A stretch of DNA of 14,507 bases, from assembly GCA_937899145.1 (NCBI GenBank), contig CALBPW010000082.1:1-14507 (forward strand), read 5' to 3'. Shown here piece after piece: positions 13,369 through 14,507 of this stretch (positions are counted from its first letter, which is position 1; each line of letters starts with the position of its first letter). The notes beneath the pieces are model-generated. The model was not told the DNA's origin. It saw only the letters and a list, made by a program, of their open reading frames with translations, and did no database searches. The translations under genes were made by a program, and so were the position numbers. Origin of the DNA: an uncultured Bacteroidota bacterium (lineage in GTDB: Bacteria > Bacteroidota > Bacteroidia > Bacteroidales > SZUA-534).

Positions 13369-14148
13369 CTATTTATATATCGTTGATATTTCAAAACCTT
13401 TGGGCATCTTCACTAAATCACAGTTCCTTTTAATGCCTTTCACTTTGCCTTTTTCGGAAAACTGCCAAAATATATGTTTTGGACTGCCGTTTATCTGTGG
13501 TGGCTTGCTGTCATAACGCCCTATATAAAGAATATGATTGTTGAATTTTGGCGCAAGGTACGTGTTATAAATTTGCATAGAGCTATATATCAGAGGCTTA
13601 CTGCCATAATAATCTTCCATAAGTTTGATGAGAACACTAAGCGAGTCTTGTAATTCTGCTTTTGAATGTTTGTCAGAAGTTTCTACATCTATCATTGGTA
13701 TTAAGTCTTGCTCGCCCTTTTTTATGTTTTTCTTAATGTTGGCAAATTGCGTATGAGCAGAACTTGTCATCCTAAAGAAGTGATAACTGCCTATCTTAAA
13801 TCTATTGTTTCGCGCATCTTTTACATACTTTTTATATTTCGGGTCTAAATATGTAGCTCCTTCTGTAGCCTTGATATATATAAATTTAATGTGTTTAGGC
13901 AAACGAGTGAAATCAACATTGCCATTATGATGTGAAATATCAATTCCGTCATAAGTTGTTGTTGAACTGTACTTGACTTTTGCGTGTTGTGATTTGTGCT
14001 TATTTTTTTTTGTATGTACATGTACACTGATAGAAATAGCCAGTATTGACATTATCAATGTGCAAATGATTATTGTGATTGTTTTTGTAAAATGTATTTG
14101 CATTTTATTTATTGTTTTTTCTAATATTTTCTCTTTTGGTAGTTCCAT
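13369..14148 (-). CDS. Membrane-anchored GH25 lysozyme (N-acetylmuramidase)
   Basis: Glycoside hydrolase family 25 motifs appear in order: YDGIDISHHNGNVDF (catalytic-region Asp), FIYIKATEGATYLDPKY, KIGSYHFFR, LIPMIDVET (the DxE catalytic pair), KPLIYSS, and FWQFSEKGKVKGI followed by CDLVKM. The enzyme cleaves the MurNAc-GlcNAc bond of peptidoglycan. A basic N-terminus and one hydrophobic helix (TITIIICTLIMSILAISISV) precede a Lys/His-rich linker, so it is exported and probably stays anchored, or has an uncleaved signal. ATG 14148 gives 259 residues. An in-frame TTG at 14184 lies almost at the predicted transcript start, and ATG 14103 is a possible shorter start beginning just before the helix. 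Likely roles are wall remodelling or attack on competitors; no phage genes are nearby. Confidence 0.88.
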   Translation of the reverse strand: MELPKEKILEKTINKMQIHFTKTITIIICTLIMSILAISISVHVHTKKNKHKSQHAKVKYSSTTTYDGIDISHHNGNVDFTRLPKHIKFIYIKATEGATYLDPKYKKYVKDARNNRFKIGSYHFFRMTSSAHTQFANIKKNIKKGEQDLIPMIDVETSDKHSKAELQDSLSVLIKLMEDYYGSKPLIYSSMQIYNTYLAPKFNNHILYIGRYDSKPPQINGSPKHIFWQFSEKGKVKGIKRNCDLVKMPKGFEISTIYK

Positions 14149-14185
14149 TGTGGTATGAGAAGTTAAAGTTAATACATTTTCCAAT

Positions 14186-14193
14186 CAAAACTA
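14186..14193 (-). promoter_or_regulatory. -7 box for the GH25 gene
   Basis: The minus strand reads TAGTTTTG (TAnnTTTG), placing transcription near 14179, about 31 bases before ATG 14148. The -33 region is only a T-run without a clear TTTG. It argues against the TTG at 14184 as start codon. Confidence 0.4.
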
Positions 14194-14222
14194 TTTAGTA
14201 ATCCCAATTCATTAAAAATCAC

Positions 14223-14230
14223 TATCTTTG
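14223..14230 (+). promoter_or_regulatory. -7 box for the AAA-ATPase-like gene
   Basis: TATCTTTG matches TAnnTTTG and lies 27 bases before ATG 14258. A -33 TTTG at normal spacing is not seen. With the divergent box at 14186-14193 it forms a compact two-way promoter region. Confidence 0.45.
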
Positions 14231-14257
14231 TCATTGTTGAATATCATTTAACCATCT

Positions 14258-14507
14258 ATGGGACTCTATCTTAATCCGGATAACGATGCGTATCAGGCAA
14301 ATCTCAACTTGCCTATGTATGTGGATAAATCGATGCTTATCAATGAGTTAAACAAATTTATTGGTAGGTCGGACAACTTCGTCTGTGTTTCTCGTCCACG
14401 TAGATTTGGCAAGTCGATAGCTGGCAATATGATTTCGGCGTATTACTCCAAAGGGGCCAATTCGCGCGAGATGTTTTCTGCGCTAAAAATATCGAAGGCT
14501 GAGAGCT
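14258..14507 (+). CDS. AAA-ATPase-like protein (PF09820/DUF1703 type), 5' part
   Basis: The first 83 codons are present and the gene runs off the window. The N-terminus MGLYLNPDNDAYQ, LPMYVDKSMLINELNKFIG, the P-loop VSRPRRFGKS, and AGNMISAYYSKG are the standard opening of the AAA-ATPase-like family that is very numerous in gut and oral Bacteroidales. Full-length members have about 500-570 residues and usually end in a PD-(D/E)XK nuclease-like domain. Their biological role is not established; mobile or defence functions have been suggested. Start ATG 14258 fits the family N-terminus and lies 27 bases after a -7 box. Confidence 0.88.
   Translation, partial: MGLYLNPDNDAYQANLNLPMYVDKSMLINELNKFIGRSDNFVCVSRPRRFGKSIAGNMISAYYSKGANSREMFSALKISKAES

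Noticed and set aside
1..14507. CRISPR array, tRNA or rRNA genes
   Set aside because: No regularly spaced direct repeats, no tRNA cloverleaf with a TTCRANY arm and no conserved rRNA sequence blocks were noticed on either strand.

Overview
The body of this window (about 808-14507) reads as an AT-rich chromosome segment from a member of the Bacteroidetes, most likely Bacteroidales. The reasons are several matches to the Bacteroidetes -7 promoter box TAnnTTTG close to gene starts, almost no Shine-Dalgarno sequences, and proteins typical of that group: an AAA-ATPase-like protein with an SRPRRFGKS P-loop, a Cache/HAMP/GAF sensor pair with the EEMQATQEE coiled coil, and an AspT/YidE transporter tail. 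No rRNA, tRNA or CRISPR array is visible.

The first ~808 bases differ sharply. They are GC-rich and consist of four unrelated gene pieces joined end to end: a reversed histidine-kinase fragment, a sialate O-acetylesterase fragment, the end of an IS3-type OrfA, and the left end plus N-terminus of an IS110-family transposase. This then runs abruptly into the C-terminus of an AspT/YidE-type transporter. The block looks like a chimeric contig end (assembly or amplification artefact) rather than native gene order, although the IS110 left end is interesting in itself.

After the transporter tail come an AraC-family regulator (minus) divergent from a TauE/SafE permease (plus), then a minus-strand pair of a Y-family translesion polymerase (UmuC-like) and a polysaccharide flippase. 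From 5756 to 10874 two large tandem membrane sensors share the order Cache, TM, HAMP, HAMP-like, GAF, coiled coil, PAS. Neither has a kinase, methyl-accepting, cyclase or phosphatase output. The first ends in an Hpt-like helical domain whose phospho-acceptor histidine position holds lysine. This transmitter-less pair is the most unusual part of the window.

Downstream are pgeF (peptidoglycan editing factor), then a peroxide-stress unit: perR, with a palindromic operator wrapped around its own -7 box, followed by a rubrerythrin carrying rubredoxin-type CxxC pairs at both ends, closed by a clear terminator. After a ~300-base stretch with no convincing gene come a membrane-anchored GH25 lysozyme (minus) and, divergent from it, the start of an AAA-ATPase-like protein that runs off the window.
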